A stretch of 64,000 bases of DNA from Mesorhizobium sp. (GCF_004962245.1 NZ_SUHQ01000010.1:124001-188000), one strand, 5' to 3'; shown: positions 43,777 to 53,148, counted from the stretch's first letter. Translations and numbers: made by a program. The notes: generated from the sequence alone by a model not told the origin.

Positions 43777-44775
43777 ATGAAGAAACGCCGTATCGGTGCA
43801 ACTGCGCTCGACGTCACCGAGGTCAGCTTCGGCGGCGCGGCGGTCGGCGGCCTCTATCGGGCCTGCTCGCGCGAAGCGGCGATGGAGACGCTGCAGGTCG
43901 CCTGGGAAGCCGGCCTGCGCTATTTCGATACCGCGCCCTTCTACGGCTTCGGCCTTTCGGAGCGTCGCTTCGGCGATTTCCTGCGCTACAAGCCGCGCTC
44001 ATCCTACGTGCTGTCCACCAAGGTCGGGCGCCTGTTCCGGCCGGTGCCGGAAGACCAGGTTCCGGACCACTCCTATGTCGATCCGCTGCCCTTCGCGCTG
44101 GACTACGACTATTCCTATGACGGCATCATGCGCTCGGTCGAATTCAGCTATGCGCGGCTTGGCCTCAATCGGATCGATATCCTGTTCGTCCACGACATCG
44201 GCGTCTACACGCATGGGGTCGAGAAGACGAAGCTGCATTTCCGCCAGTTTATGGATGGCGGGCTGAAGGCGCTGGAAGAGCTGAAGTCGTCCAAGGTCAT
44301 TTCCGCCTACGGCCTTGGTGTCAACGAGGTTCAGATCTGCCTCGATGTGCTGCGTCGAGCGCCGCTCGACTGCATCCTGCTGGCCAGCCGCTACTCACTG
44401 CTCGACCGCACCGCCGAAGCCGAACTGCTGCCGCTTTGCCGGCAACGCCAGACCTCGCTGATTATCGGCGGCGTCTTCAATTCCGGCATTCTGGCAACCG
44501 GCCCGGTGCCGGGCGCCCATTTCGATTATCTGCCGGCCACCGCGGACATTCTCGACCGCGTCGGGGCGATGGAAAAAGTCGCCGCCGAGGGCGGCTACCC
44601 GCTTGCGGCAGCGGCGTTCCAGTTCCCGTTGCACGAGCCTGTGGTAGCCTCCGTGCTGACGGGTACGGCCAAGCCCGCCAACCTCACGCGTAACCTTGAA
44701 CTGCTCGGCGTCCAGGTGCCGGAAACCGACTTCGCCAAATACGATCCTTATACGATCGTTCAGCAGCTCGGCTGA
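43777..44775 (+). CDS. Aldo/keto reductase, L-fucose (D-threo-aldose) dehydrogenase-like
   Basis: This 332-residue TIM-barrel oxidoreductase has the active-site block RYFDTAPFYGFGLSERRFG (Asp, Tyr) and VLSTKVGRLF (Lys), both matching the D-threo-aldose 1-dehydrogenase group. GGGAGG lies six bases before the ATG at 43777; an ATG at 43756 lacks a site. It would oxidise an aldose to its lactone, supplying the acid for the UxaA-type dehydratase encoded 62 bp upstream. Confidence 0.87.
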   Translation: MKKRRIGATALDVTEVSFGGAAVGGLYRACSREAAMETLQVAWEAGLRYFDTAPFYGFGLSERRFGDFLRYKPRSSYVLSTKVGRLFRPVPEDQVPDHSYVDPLPFALDYDYSYDGIMRSVEFSYARLGLNRIDILFVHDIGVYTHGVEKTKLHFRQFMDGGLKALEELKSSKVISAYGLGVNEVQICLDVLRRAPLDCILLASRYSLLDRTAEAELLPLCRQRQTSLIIGGVFNSGILATGPVPGAHFDYLPATADILDRVGAMEKVAAEGGYPLAAAAFQFPLHEPVVASVLTGTAKPANLTRNLELLGVQVPETDFAKYDPYTIVQQLG

Positions 44776-45121
44776 TGCGCTTCGGCCCTCTTTGCTCGCC
44801 GGCTAAACGTCCGACAACGTGATCCGGAGGCGTGAAATCTCACGATACCAAAAAGAACGAATGTTCCACATTGACTAAAATTTGGAATTAACATTCCATG
44901 ACTGTCAGGCGAGGATCGGGAAGCGCTTGAACATGGCAATGAGGATCGGCAGAGGTCCGGTCGAGCCATACGGAGACCGATACGAAACACCGCTTGCGTG
45001 GACCGGACCGATGCACTATCAAAACGCGGTAAATGTTTTTTATTGATAAAGTTCTGTTTGGGCAGCGCCTATCCGAATGGACTTCCGTAACGTTCACCGG
45101 GCGACTTAGGGAGGAATACTA
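44776..45121 (+). other. Intergenic region before the ribose-type transporter
   Basis: No gene is supported in this 346-bp spacer. It contains TGGAAT/ATTCCA (44883-44888 and 44893-44898) overlapping a TTGACT -35-like element at 44871-44876. TGTTTTTT at 45034-45041 matches one arm of the operator before the UxaA-type gene. TTGATA at 45043-45048 is another -35 candidate. GGGAGGA precedes the next start codon. Confidence 0.4.
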
Positions 45122-46117
45122 ATGAAATTCGTGACCAGCATTCTCAACCGCCGCGCCTTCGTGGCCCTCGCCGCTGCCTCGATGCTTGCCGGCGGGATGC
45201 ACTCGGCGCCGGCTTCGGCGGCGGACGTGACCATTCCGATCATCGTCAAGGACACCACTTCTTTCTACTGGCAGATCGTTCTGGCGGGTGCCCGCAAGGC
45301 CGGCAAGGACCTCGGCGTCAACGTGCCGGAACTCGGCGCCCAGGCCGAGACCGACGTCAATGGCCAGATATCGATTCTTGAAAACGCTGTCGCCGGCAGC
45401 CCGGCCGCCGTCGTCATCGCGCCGACCGAGGCCAAGGCGCTCGGGAAGCCGATCGACGAGGCTGCCAGCAAGGTCAAGATCATCGGCATCGACTCCGGCG
45501 CCGACTCCAAGGCCTTCACCTCGTTCCTGACCACCGACAACATCCAAGGCGGCCGCGTCGCGGCTGACGGCCTGGCGGCGGCTATCGGCGAGGCCAATGG
45601 CGGCAAGGTCGAGGGTGATGTCGCCCTGATCACCGCACTTCCGGGTGCCGGTTCGCTCGAACAGCGCGCCCAGGGCTTCAAGGAGCAGCTTGCCGCCAAG
45701 TATCCGGGCCTCAAGCTTGTCGCCGACAAATATGCCGACGGCCAGGCCACGACCGGCCTCAACATCGCGACCGACCTGATCACCGCCAATCCGAACCTCA
45801 AGGGCATCTTCGCCTCCAACCTGATCATGGCGCAGGGCGTCGGTCAGGCGATCGCCGAGAACAGCCTTGCCGGCAAGGTCGGACTCGTCGGCTTCGACAG
45901 TGATGAGAAGCTGATCAAGTTCCTCAATGACGGTGTCATTTCGGCTCTCGTCGTCCAGGATCCGTACCGGATGGGCTATGACGGCATCAAGACGGCGCTC
46001 GCCGCGTCCAAGGGCGAGAAGGTCGAGGCCAATGTCGACACCGGCGCCAACCTCGTCACCAAGGCCAATATGAAGGATCCGAAGATCGACGCGCTGCTCA
46101 ATCCGAAGCTCGACTGA
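45122..46117 (+). CDS. Ribose-type sugar ABC transporter substrate-binding protein
   Basis: This 331-residue periplasmic binding protein of the RbsB family (CUT2) has a signal peptide to about residue 34 (cleavage after APASA). Family segments include VVIAPTEAKALGKPI, IIGIDSGADS, ALITALPGAGSLEQRAQGF and VGLVGFDSDE. An AbpE-like tail VVQDPYRMGYDGIKTA follows. GGGAGGA lies six bases before the ATG at 45122. It is followed by a hairpin, then by the ATPase and permease genes. The ligand is unknown. Confidence 0.92.
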   Translation: MKFVTSILNRRAFVALAAASMLAGGMHSAPASAADVTIPIIVKDTTSFYWQIVLAGARKAGKDLGVNVPELGAQAETDVNGQISILENAVAGSPAAVVIAPTEAKALGKPIDEAASKVKIIGIDSGADSKAFTSFLTTDNIQGGRVAADGLAAAIGEANGGKVEGDVALITALPGAGSLEQRAQGFKEQLAAKYPGLKLVADKYADGQATTGLNIATDLITANPNLKGIFASNLIMAQGVGQAIAENSLAGKVGLVGFDSDEKLIKFLNDGVISALVVQDPYRMGYDGIKTALAASKGEKVEANVDTGANLVTKANMKDPKIDALLNPKLD

Positions 46118-46135
46118 GCATCGGCATAGGCGCAA

Positions 46136-46165
46136 TGTTTCCGGGGCCTTTCAGCTCCGGAAACA
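46136..46165 (+). repeat. Intercistronic hairpin after the ribose-type binding protein gene
   Basis: TGTTTCCGG and CCGGAAACA (46136-46144 and 46157-46165) form a 9-bp perfect stem with a 12-base loop, 18 bp after the binding-protein stop. No T run follows, so partial termination or mRNA stabilisation is more likely than a full stop. Confidence 0.6.
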
Positions 46166-46208
46166 CTCCACTAAGTGCCAATCGTGAAGCCAATCTGGGA
46201 GGATTGTC

Positions 46209-47762
46209 ATGACGTCGACGGCGCAGGAACTGCATCCAGCCCCAACGCTGGAGCCGGGCGGGACGATCCTCGAACTCAAGGGGCTGGAAAAGCGGTATCC
46301 CGGCACGCACGCGCTGAAGCCGGTGAGCCTCGCCTTCAAGTCCGGCGAGATCCACGCCATCGTCGGCGAGAATGGCGCCGGCAAATCCACGCTGATCAAG
46401 CTTCTGACCGGCGTCATGCCGCGCACCTCCGGCGACGTCATCTGGGAAGGCAAGCCGGCAGCGCTGGCGACGCCGCATGAGGCAATGGCGCTCGGCATCA
46501 ATGCCGTGCATCAGGAAGTCGTTCTGTGCCGCCATCTCACTGTCGCGGCCAACATGTTCCTTGGCGAGGAGAATTCCCGCTTCGGCATCCTGCAGCAGCG
46601 GGCGATGGTCAGGGAAGCACAGAAGATCATCGACGATCTCGGCTTCGACCTGCCGGCGCATGTCGTGCTGGGTGACCTGACCATCGGCCAGCAGCAACTG
46701 ATCGCCGCCGCCCGCGCCACCGTGCGCGGCACCAAGTTCCTGATCTTCGACGAACCCACCGCCTATCTCACCCGCAAGGAGGCCGACCAGCTTTTCACGC
46801 TGATCCGCCGGCTGAAGGATGAAGGCGTCACCATCATCTACATCAGCCATCGCATGGAAGAAGTGTTCGAGCTTGCTGACCGTGTCTCGGTGCTACGCGA
46901 CGGCATGCTGGTCGGCACCAGGAACATCGCCGAGACCAACGACGCCGAGCTGGTCAAGATGATGATCAACCGCTCGATCGAGCAGGTCTACCACAAGGAG
47001 CATTTCACCCCGGGCGCGACGCTGCTCGAAGCCAGGAATCTCTCAGGCAAGGGCTTCGAGAATGTTTCGATGTCCGTCCGCGCCGGCGAGATCGTCGGCC
47101 TCTATGGTCTGATCGGCGCCGGTCGCAGCGAGTTCGTGACCACGCTCTATGGCCGGCACCATAAGTCGGCCGGCCAGATTTTCTGGGAAGGCAAGGAGGT
47201 TCAGGTCAACTCTGAGCACGACGCGATCCGGCTCGGCATGGCGCTGGCACCGGAAAGTCGCCGCGACCAGGGTCTCTGTCTCAACCTGCCGGTCGGGCTC
47301 AACCTCAACCTGCCGATCTACAAGCGCATCTCGAACAATCTGTTGATCTCCAGCGCGCAGGAGAAGGCCGAGGCGGACCGCCAGATCGCCGACCTCAGGA
47401 TCAAGACGCCGACGCGCAACGCGCTGGCCTCCAGCCTGTCGGGCGGCAACCAGCAGAAGATTGTCATCGGCAAATGGCTGGCGCATGGCGCCAAGTTGTT
47501 CATTTTCGACGAGCCGACGGTCGGCGTCGATGTCGGTACCAAGGCCGAGATCTATCGCCTGTTCGGTGCGCTTTTGTCCAGAGGCGCCGGCATCATCCTG
47601 ATCTCGTCCTATCTGCCGGAGGTCTATGAGCTCGCAGACACGCTGCACGTGTTCCGGCGCGGCAAGCTGGTGGCCACGCATGGGTTTCGCGCCGCCAATC
47701 ACGAGGACATTCTCACTCAGGCGCTCGCCGAGAAACAAGAAAAGCTGGGAGGACAGATATGA
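46209..47762 (+). CDS. Ribose-type sugar ABC transporter ATP-binding protein (tandem ATPase)
   Basis: This 517-residue CUT2 ATPase has two nucleotide-binding domains. The N-terminal one has Walker A GENGAGKST, signature LTIGQQQL and Walker B LIFDEPT. The C-terminal one has a degenerate Walker A (GLIGAGRSE) but a good signature LSGGNQQK and FIFDEPTVGVD, as is usual for RbsA/MglA. It overlaps the permease gene by four bases (ATGA). Confidence 0.95.
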   Translation: MTSTAQELHPAPTLEPGGTILELKGLEKRYPGTHALKPVSLAFKSGEIHAIVGENGAGKSTLIKLLTGVMPRTSGDVIWEGKPAALATPHEAMALGINAVHQEVVLCRHLTVAANMFLGEENSRFGILQQRAMVREAQKIIDDLGFDLPAHVVLGDLTIGQQQLIAAARATVRGTKFLIFDEPTAYLTRKEADQLFTLIRRLKDEGVTIIYISHRMEEVFELADRVSVLRDGMLVGTRNIAETNDAELVKMMINRSIEQVYHKEHFTPGATLLEARNLSGKGFENVSMSVRAGEIVGLYGLIGAGRSEFVTTLYGRHHKSAGQIFWEGKEVQVNSEHDAIRLGMALAPESRRDQGLCLNLPVGLNLNLPIYKRISNNLLISSAQEKAEADRQIADLRIKTPTRNALASSLSGGNQQKIVIGKWLAHGAKLFIFDEPTVGVDVGTKAEIYRLFGALLSRGAGIILISSYLPEVYELADTLHVFRRGKLVATHGFRAANHEDILTQALAEKQEKLGGQI

Positions 47763-48724
47763 GCACCGAGGCGATTGCTGCCGAAAAGCCGAAGCGGAAC
47801 TACAACGCCCTGTTCGGGCTGACGCTGCTGGCGCTCCTGGTGCTGTTGTGGGTCATCCTGTCGGTGGCGACACCGAGCTTCGCCTCCGCCAACAACATCT
47901 CGAACCTGTTGCGGCAAGGTTCGATGATCGCGATCCTGGCGGTCGGCCAGACCTTCGTCATCATCACCGGCGGCATCGATCTTTCCGTCGGTGCCGTGGT
48001 TGGCTTCGCTACCGTCATCGCAGCCATGCTGATCAATGCCGGGGTGCCGGTTATCCTCGCCATCCTGATCACCTTGCTGGTCGGCGTCGCCATCGGCCTG
48101 TTCCATGGCTTCGGCATCGTCAAGATGGGCCTGCCACCCTTCATCATCACCTTGGCGACGCTGACTTCGCTGCGCGGCATCGGCCTTTTGATGACCAACG
48201 GCAATTCGATTTCGATCAACAACGACGCCTTCCAGCTTTTCTCGCGCAACTCCTTCCTCGGCATCCCCAACCTGTTCTGGATGGTGATCCTCGTCGGTAT
48301 CCCGGCCTATGTTTTCCTGCATCACAGCCGCTGGGGCCGTTATCTGTTCTCGGTCGGCTCCAATGCCGAGGCTTCGCGACTTTCCGGCGTCAATGTCCAG
48401 CGCACCATTTACATGGCCTATACGCTGTCAGGCCTGTGCGCGGCTTTCGTCGGCGTGCTGCTCGCATCCCGCATCGGCATCGGCAATCCGACGCAGGCGG
48501 AGGGCTGGGAATTGCAGGCGATCGCCTCGTCGGTGATCGGCGGCACCTCGCTGTTTGGCGCGGTCGGTTCCATTCACGGGCCGCTGCTCGGCGCCTTCAT
48601 CCTCGCCACCATCAACAACGGCGCCAATCTCTTGAACGTCAACGCCTTCTGGCAGCGCATCATCACCGGCGTGCTGATTATCGTCATCGTCTATTTCGAC
48701 GGCCTGCGTCGCCGCGGCAAATAG
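47759..48724 (+). CDS. Ribose-type sugar ABC transporter permease
   Basis: This 321-residue CUT2 permease has about ten helices and includes the signatures IITGGIDLSVGAVVGF and GTSLFGAVGSIHGPLLGA. Translation is probably coupled to the ATPase gene by the ATGA overlap. It homodimerises to form the sugar channel for the binding protein encoded at 45122. Confidence 0.94.
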   Translation: MSTEAIAAEKPKRNYNALFGLTLLALLVLLWVILSVATPSFASANNISNLLRQGSMIAILAVGQTFVIITGGIDLSVGAVVGFATVIAAMLINAGVPVILAILITLLVGVAIGLFHGFGIVKMGLPPFIITLATLTSLRGIGLLMTNGNSISINNDAFQLFSRNSFLGIPNLFWMVILVGIPAYVFLHHSRWGRYLFSVGSNAEASRLSGVNVQRTIYMAYTLSGLCAAFVGVLLASRIGIGNPTQAEGWELQAIASSVIGGTSLFGAVGSIHGPLLGAFILATINNGANLLNVNAFWQRIITGVLIIVIVYFDGLRRRGK

Positions 48725-48794
48725 GTTATCCTTAACAACCACCGGCCCGGCGATAGCAAGGGCCGATGGTGCCATGAACCGACTGGATTGAAGC

Positions 48795-49811
48795 ATGAAA
48801 GCCGTCGTCTGCCGCTCGCCCGGCGATCTTGTTCTGGAAGACCTCCCGGTGCCGGGCGCACCACCGCCCGGCTGGGCGCTGGTCGCGGTCAGCCATGTCG
48901 GCATCTGCGGCACCGACTATCACATCTTCGAGGGTAAGCATCCGTTCCTCGCCTATCCGCGCATCATGGGCCACGAGGTTTCCGGCACTGTGATCGAGGC
49001 CGGCGAAGGCGTCGATCTGGCCGGCGGCGCACCGGTGATCGTCAACCCCTATCTCGCCTGCGGCAAATGCATCGCCTGCCGGCAAGGCAAGCCGAATTGC
49101 TGCGTGGCGATCGAAGTGCTCGGCGTCCATCGCGACGGCGCCATGTGCGAACGGATCCTGGTGCCGGCGCAAAATCTCTACCCGGCCAACGGCCTGTCAT
49201 TGGCGGATGCCGCCGCCGTCGAATTCCTGGCGATCGGGGCGCATGCCGTGCGGCGCTCGCTGGCTGATCCCGGCGCACGCACGCTGGTCATCGGCGCCGG
49301 GCCCATCGGCCTCGGCACGGCGCTGTTTGCCCGCATCGCCGGTCTCGACGTGACGCTGCTCGACATGAGCGCAGAGAGGCTCGGCTTTGCCGCAAGCGAA
49401 CTCGGCTTCGCGACCCTTGACGGTTCGAAGGGATCGGCAACCGATCTGGTACGGGAGGCGACCGGCGGCGAAGGCTTCGACGTGGTCTTCGATGCCACCG
49501 GCAACACCCAGTCCGTCCAGTCGGCCTTCGCCCATGTCGCGCATGGCGGGACGCTCGTCCTGGTCAGCGTCGTCAAGGACGACATCGTCTTTTCCGATCC
49601 CGAATTCCACAAGCGCGAGATGACGCTGATCGGCAGCCGCAACGCGCTGCGCGCCGATTTCGACCATGTCGCTGCCTCGATCCGCGATGGTGCTGTGCCG
49701 CTGGCAAAGCTCGTCACCCATCGCACGACGCTTGGCGACACACCGCGCGACCTCGCCCGCTGGGAACATGAGAAATCCGGCCTGATCAAGGCCGTCATCC
49801 AGGTCGGATGA
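48795..49811 (+). CDS. Zinc-dependent sugar alcohol/aldonate dehydrogenase
   Basis: This 338-residue MDR dehydrogenase has catalytic zinc ligands Cys38 (VGICGTDYH) and His60-Glu61 (MGHE). The structural zinc loop is Cys89-x2-Cys92-x2-Cys95-x7-Cys103. The Rossmann loop is VIGAGPIGLG at about residues 165-174. It resembles L-galactonate 5-dehydrogenase (LgoD) and related polyol dehydrogenases. It lies 70 bp after the permease gene and probably acts on the same sugar or sugar acid. Confidence 0.87.
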   Translation: MKAVVCRSPGDLVLEDLPVPGAPPPGWALVAVSHVGICGTDYHIFEGKHPFLAYPRIMGHEVSGTVIEAGEGVDLAGGAPVIVNPYLACGKCIACRQGKPNCCVAIEVLGVHRDGAMCERILVPAQNLYPANGLSLADAAAVEFLAIGAHAVRRSLADPGARTLVIGAGPIGLGTALFARIAGLDVTLLDMSAERLGFAASELGFATLDGSKGSATDLVREATGGEGFDVVFDATGNTQSVQSAFAHVAHGGTLVLVSVVKDDIVFSDPEFHKREMTLIGSRNALRADFDHVAASIRDGAVPLAKLVTHRTTLGDTPRDLARWEHEKSGLIKAVIQVG

Positions 49812-49836
49812 GACCGGATGTGTATCGGCGATTATG

Positions 49837-50622
49837 CTAAAACGCCGACAATTTGAGCTCGACGCGCTCAGCCGGAAACCGCGTTTCGGCGAACTGGATC
49901 GGCTGGCCGTCCGGCGTGACATTGACGGCGACCGTGACCAGCACGATGGCGCCGGGCTGCAGATCGAGATCGGCAAGATCGGCGGCATCCGCGTGGCGCG
50001 CCGACAGTACAGTCGATTGCCTGAGATAGTCACCGATGCCGAAACGCTGGAATGAGGCGGTGACCGATCCGGTTTCGGCCATGGCGGCGTCGATGCCGGC
50101 GAAGCGTCCCGCGTCGAACCAGCCGGTGGCACGCGACACCGGTTGCCCATCGGCTTCGCCGCGTGTCTCAAGGCGGATCACAGTCGAACCCTTGGAGAGC
50201 CCCAGCCCTTCGGCGACGCGCCGGCTGGCCGGCTCGACCGCCGATTCGAGCAGGACGCTGCGGCGCTCCGACGCTTGCCCCTGTAGACCTTCTGAAAAGC
50301 GCGTGCGGGCGCCGATCGGATAGGACAGGCGCTTGCGCGACAGCACGAAGGTGCCGCGCCCCTGCTCAGCCCTGAGCACCCCCTCCTGAACAAGGGCCGC
50401 GATAGCGCTGCGCACGGTATGACGATTGACGCCGTAACGTTCGGCCAGGGCGATTTCCGGCGGCAGCGCGGCATTCTCGGCAAAGTCGCCGACGGCTATC
50501 GAATGCAGGATCTGGTCGGCGATCTGCCGCCACAGCGAGACGCCGGTGCGCCGCTCCAAGCTGCTGGCCATCTGCCGCCCGATCATTCGTTGCCCCGCGA
50601 ACTTTTCGCCCTTGTCATCCAT
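49837..50622 (-). CDS. phnF: PhnF, GntR-family regulator of phosphonate genes
   Basis: This HutC-type regulator has an N-terminal winged helix (SLWRQIADQILHSI, then LAERYGVNRHTVRSAIAAL) and a UTRA effector domain from about residue 95. It is divergent from phnG and matches rhizobial PhnF. The start is uncertain: ATG codons at 50622, 50586 and 50571 are possible, none with a strong ribosome site. Homologues usually begin close to the GVSLWRQI segment, favouring 50571. Confidence 0.88.
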   Translation of the reverse strand: MDDKGEKFAGQRMIGRQMASSLERRTGVSLWRQIADQILHSIAVGDFAENAALPPEIALAERYGVNRHTVRSAIAALVQEGVLRAEQGRGTFVLSRKRLSYPIGARTRFSEGLQGQASERRSVLLESAVEPASRRVAEGLGLSKGSTVIRLETRGEADGQPVSRATGWFDAGRFAGIDAAMAETGSVTASFQRFGIGDYLRQSTVLSARHADAADLADLDLQPGAIVLVTVAVNVTPDGQPIQFAETRFPAERVELKLSAF

Positions 50623-50658
50623 CCGTCATGGACACGCATTAGGGAATAGATATAATTT

Positions 50659-50690
50659 GTATAATTGTCTACATCAATAGACAAATTTAC
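50659..50690. promoter_or_regulatory. Candidate PhnF operator
   Basis: Two 13-base half-sites (50659-50671 and 50678-50690) form an imperfect inverted repeat (11 of 13 positions pair), with a perfect inner TTGTCTA/TAGACAA and a six-base spacer. It ends 20 bp before the phnG start and lies between the divergent phnF and phnG genes. Confidence 0.6.
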
Positions 50691-50710
50691 AGCGAGAAGG
50701 AAGGGCGGTC

Positions 50711-51172
50711 ATGCGAGGACAGGAAGCGCGCGATCAGGTCGAGCGCAAGGCCGCCATGGCAACGCTGGCGCAATCGACCGGCGACGATATCGTCCGTCTC
50801 TGGAACGAGGCCGGCCTGCCTTCGGAAGCGGAACTCCTGCGCGGTCCCGAAACCGGCCTGGTCACCGTGCGTGGCCGCATCGGTGGCGGTGGCGCGCCGT
50901 TCAATGTCGGCGAGGCGACGGTCACCCGCGCCACCGTCCGGCTTGCATCCGGCCAGGTCGGCCACTGCTACACGCTCGGCCGCGACAAACAAAAGGCAAG
51001 GCTGGCGGCAATCGCCGACGCGCTCTGGCAGGACCCTGCCCTGCGCCCCGAGGTCGAGACCAGGATCATTGCGCCGCTGCAGGCCGCACTGGCCAGCGCA
51101 CGTGAACGGCGGCGCGCCGAGACGGCGGCAACGAAGGTCGATTTCTTCACCATGGTACGCGGAGAAGACTGA
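50711..51172 (+). CDS. phnG: C-P lyase subunit PhnG
   Basis: This 153-residue component of the carbon-phosphorus lyase core complex PhnGHIJ has the family segments GLVTVRGRIGGGGAPFN, EATVTRATVRLASG and VGHCYTLGRDKQKARLAAI. AAGGAAGG precedes the ATG at 50711. It helps attach a phosphonate to the ribose of ATP. It overlaps phnH by one base, as expected for an operon. Confidence 0.95.
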   Translation: MRGQEARDQVERKAAMATLAQSTGDDIVRLWNEAGLPSEAELLRGPETGLVTVRGRIGGGGAPFNVGEATVTRATVRLASGQVGHCYTLGRDKQKARLAAIADALWQDPALRPEVETRIIAPLQAALASARERRRAETAATKVDFFTMVRGED

Positions 51173-51783
51173 TGGATATCGCGACCCAAGCGATCGAGGG
51201 CGGCTTTGCCGATCCGGTGTTCAACGCGCAGACAGTGTTCCGCGCCGTGATGGACGCCATGGCGCGGCCGGGCACCCTGCAGCCCCTGCCGGCTTTTGCC
51301 CGTCCGCCGGCGCCGCTATCGGCCACCGCTGGCGCCATCGCGCTGGCGCTATGCGACAACGACACGCCGCTCTGGCTCGACCCCGTTTTGCAGGCTCCGG
51401 CAGCGGTGAAATCCTGGCTCGGCTTCCACACCGGCGCGCCACTCGCCAACACGCCAGCCGATGCGCATTTCGCGCTGATCGCCACGCCGGCCGAAATGAT
51501 GGCGCTCGACGGCTTCTCGCAAGGCACGCAGGACTATCCCGACCGCTCCACGACGCTGATCCTGCAAGTCGGCGATCTCGTCTCTGGCGCCCCTCTGCTG
51601 CTCGAAGGCCCCGGCATCGAAAGAACCGCGTCAATCGCACCGGCGCAGATGCCGCGCCACTTCGTCGAACAGTGGAAGCAGAACAACCAGCGCTTTCCGC
51701 GTGGCGTCGACATCGTCCTCGCCACGCCGGACGGCGTTACCTGCCTACCGCGCACGACGCGCATCAAGACGATGGAGGCGTGA
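51172..51783 (+). CDS. phnH: C-P lyase subunit PhnH
   Basis: This 203-residue core subunit binds PhnG and PhnI. Visible family segments are GGFADPVFNAQTVFRAVMDAMARPG, given here in part, ALALCDNDTPLWLD, and a C-terminal FPRGVDIVLATPDGVTCLPRTT. Its length is normal. It ends two bases before phnI. Confidence 0.95.
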   Translation: MDIATQAIEGGFADPVFNAQTVFRAVMDAMARPGTLQPLPAFARPPAPLSATAGAIALALCDNDTPLWLDPVLQAPAAVKSWLGFHTGAPLANTPADAHFALIATPAEMMALDGFSQGTQDYPDRSTTLILQVGDLVSGAPLLLEGPGIERTASIAPAQMPRHFVEQWKQNNQRFPRGVDIVLATPDGVTCLPRTTRIKTMEA

Positions 51784-51784
51784 T

Positions 51785-52897
51785 ATGTATGTCGCGGTAA
51801 AAGGCGGCGAAGCGGCCATTGCCAACGCCCACAGCCTGCTCGCCGACCGCCGGCGCGGCGACCGCTCCGTGCCGGCGCTGCGCCTCGACCAGATCGTCGA
51901 GCAACTGGCGCTCGGTGTCGACCGGGTAATGAGCGAAGGTTCGCTCTACGACAGGGAATTGGCGGCGCTCGCCATTGTCCAGGCGCGCGGCGACATGATC
52001 GAGGCGATCTTCCTTGTCCGCGCCTATCGCACCACGCTGCCACGCTTCGGCTACACCAACGCCATCGACACCGGCGCAATGCTGGTCGAGCGACGTGTGT
52101 CGGCGACCTACAAGGATCTGCCCGGCGGCCAGCTCCTCGGCCCGACCTTCGATTACACGCACCGGCTGCTCGACCCCGAGCTTGCCACGGGCGGCGATAT
52201 CGCCGAACCGCTGCAGCGTGCAAGCGAGGCGGAAGCCATGCCGCGCGTCTCCGCGATCCTCGCCCGCGAAGGCCTGATCGAGCCTGATGGCGACATGCCG
52301 CAGGACCATGTTCCCGGCGATATCACCCGCGAGCCGTTGGAATTTCCGATGACGCGCGACATCCGCCTGCAGGCGCTGTCGCGCGGCGACGAGGGTTTTT
52401 TGCTGGCGCTCGGCTATTCCACCCAGCGCGGCTATGCCCGCAACCATCCCTTCGTCGGCGAGGTCCGCATCGGCGAAGTCGAGCTGGAACTGGACGTGCC
52501 GGAACTGCCCTTCCCCGTCCCGCTCGGCTCCGTGCGTGTCACCGAGTGCCAGATGGTCAACCAGTTCAAGGGCTCGGCCAAGGCGCCGCCGCAATTCACC
52601 CGCGGCTACGGCCTCGTCTTCGGCCAGAGCGAACGCAAGGCGATGGCTATGGCGCTTTGTGACCGCGCTCTTCGTGCAACCGAATTCGGCGAGGATGTCG
52701 TCGCAGCCGCGCAGGACGAGGAGTTCGTCATCTCGCATTCCGACAATGTCCAGGCGACCGGCTTCGTCGAGCACCTCAAGCTGCCGCACTATGTCGACTT
52801 CCAGGCCGAGCTCGACCTGGTGCGCCGCATGCGCGCCGAGCACGATGCCCGCGAAAACTCAGGTAAGGCCGAGGAAAAGCGAGAGGCCGCCGAATGA
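51785..52897 (+). CDS. phnI: C-P lyase subunit PhnI (nucleosidase)
   Basis: This 370-residue core subunit displaces adenine from ATP to form the ribose 1-phosphonate triphosphate. It begins MYVAVKGGEAAIANAH and contains RRRGDRSVPALRLDQIVEQL, GPTFDYTHRLLDPEL and the conserved YGLVFGQSERKAMAMALCDRAL region. The ATG at 51785 lies immediately after the phnH stop. The usual direct junction with phnJ is interrupted by a 280-bp insert. Confidence 0.95.
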   Translation: MYVAVKGGEAAIANAHSLLADRRRGDRSVPALRLDQIVEQLALGVDRVMSEGSLYDRELAALAIVQARGDMIEAIFLVRAYRTTLPRFGYTNAIDTGAMLVERRVSATYKDLPGGQLLGPTFDYTHRLLDPELATGGDIAEPLQRASEAEAMPRVSAILAREGLIEPDGDMPQDHVPGDITREPLEFPMTRDIRLQALSRGDEGFLLALGYSTQRGYARNHPFVGEVRIGEVELELDVPELPFPVPLGSVRVTECQMVNQFKGSAKAPPQFTRGYGLVFGQSERKAMAMALCDRALRATEFGEDVVAAAQDEEFVISHSDNVQATGFVEHLKLPHYVDFQAELDLVRRMRAEHDARENSGKAEEKREAAE

Positions 52898-52899
52898 TT

Positions 52900-53148
52900 T
52901 CAGCCGTCTCCACCACCATGACCGCTGCCACCATTGGAATGGCTGCTATGCCCGTCATAGCCGCTGCTGCTGCTATCCTGTCCGCCGGAGAAGAAGTCAT
53001 TGCCCGAACCGTCTCTTGGTCCGGAGAGACTCTTAGGGCGAAGGAAAAAGACGACAGCGCCGACGAACGCCAACAGCAGAATTCCGATGTGCATCCATCC
53101 GGTTGGGGTCACCTGGGTCTGGCCCTTTTTCCGCGTGTTGGAAGTCAA
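52900..53148 (-). CDS. Small Gly/Ser-rich membrane protein inside the phn operon (opposite strand)
   Basis: This short minus-strand frame fills the phnI-phnJ gap. It encodes a single transmembrane helix (IGILLLAFVGAVVFFLR, about residues 21-37) followed by a Gly/Ser/His-rich tail. No named family is recognised. The start is a TTG at 53148 or an ATG at 53094, both without clear ribosome sites. A competing plus-strand frame at 52894-53181 overlaps phnI and phnJ by ATGA junctions at both ends. Codon third positions favour the minus-strand frame. Either, or neither, may be expressed. Confidence 0.4.
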   Translation of the reverse strand: MTSNTRKKGQTQVTPTGWMHIGILLLAFVGAVVFFLRPKSLSGPRDGSGNDFFSGGQDSSSSGYDGHSSHSNGGSGHGGGDG

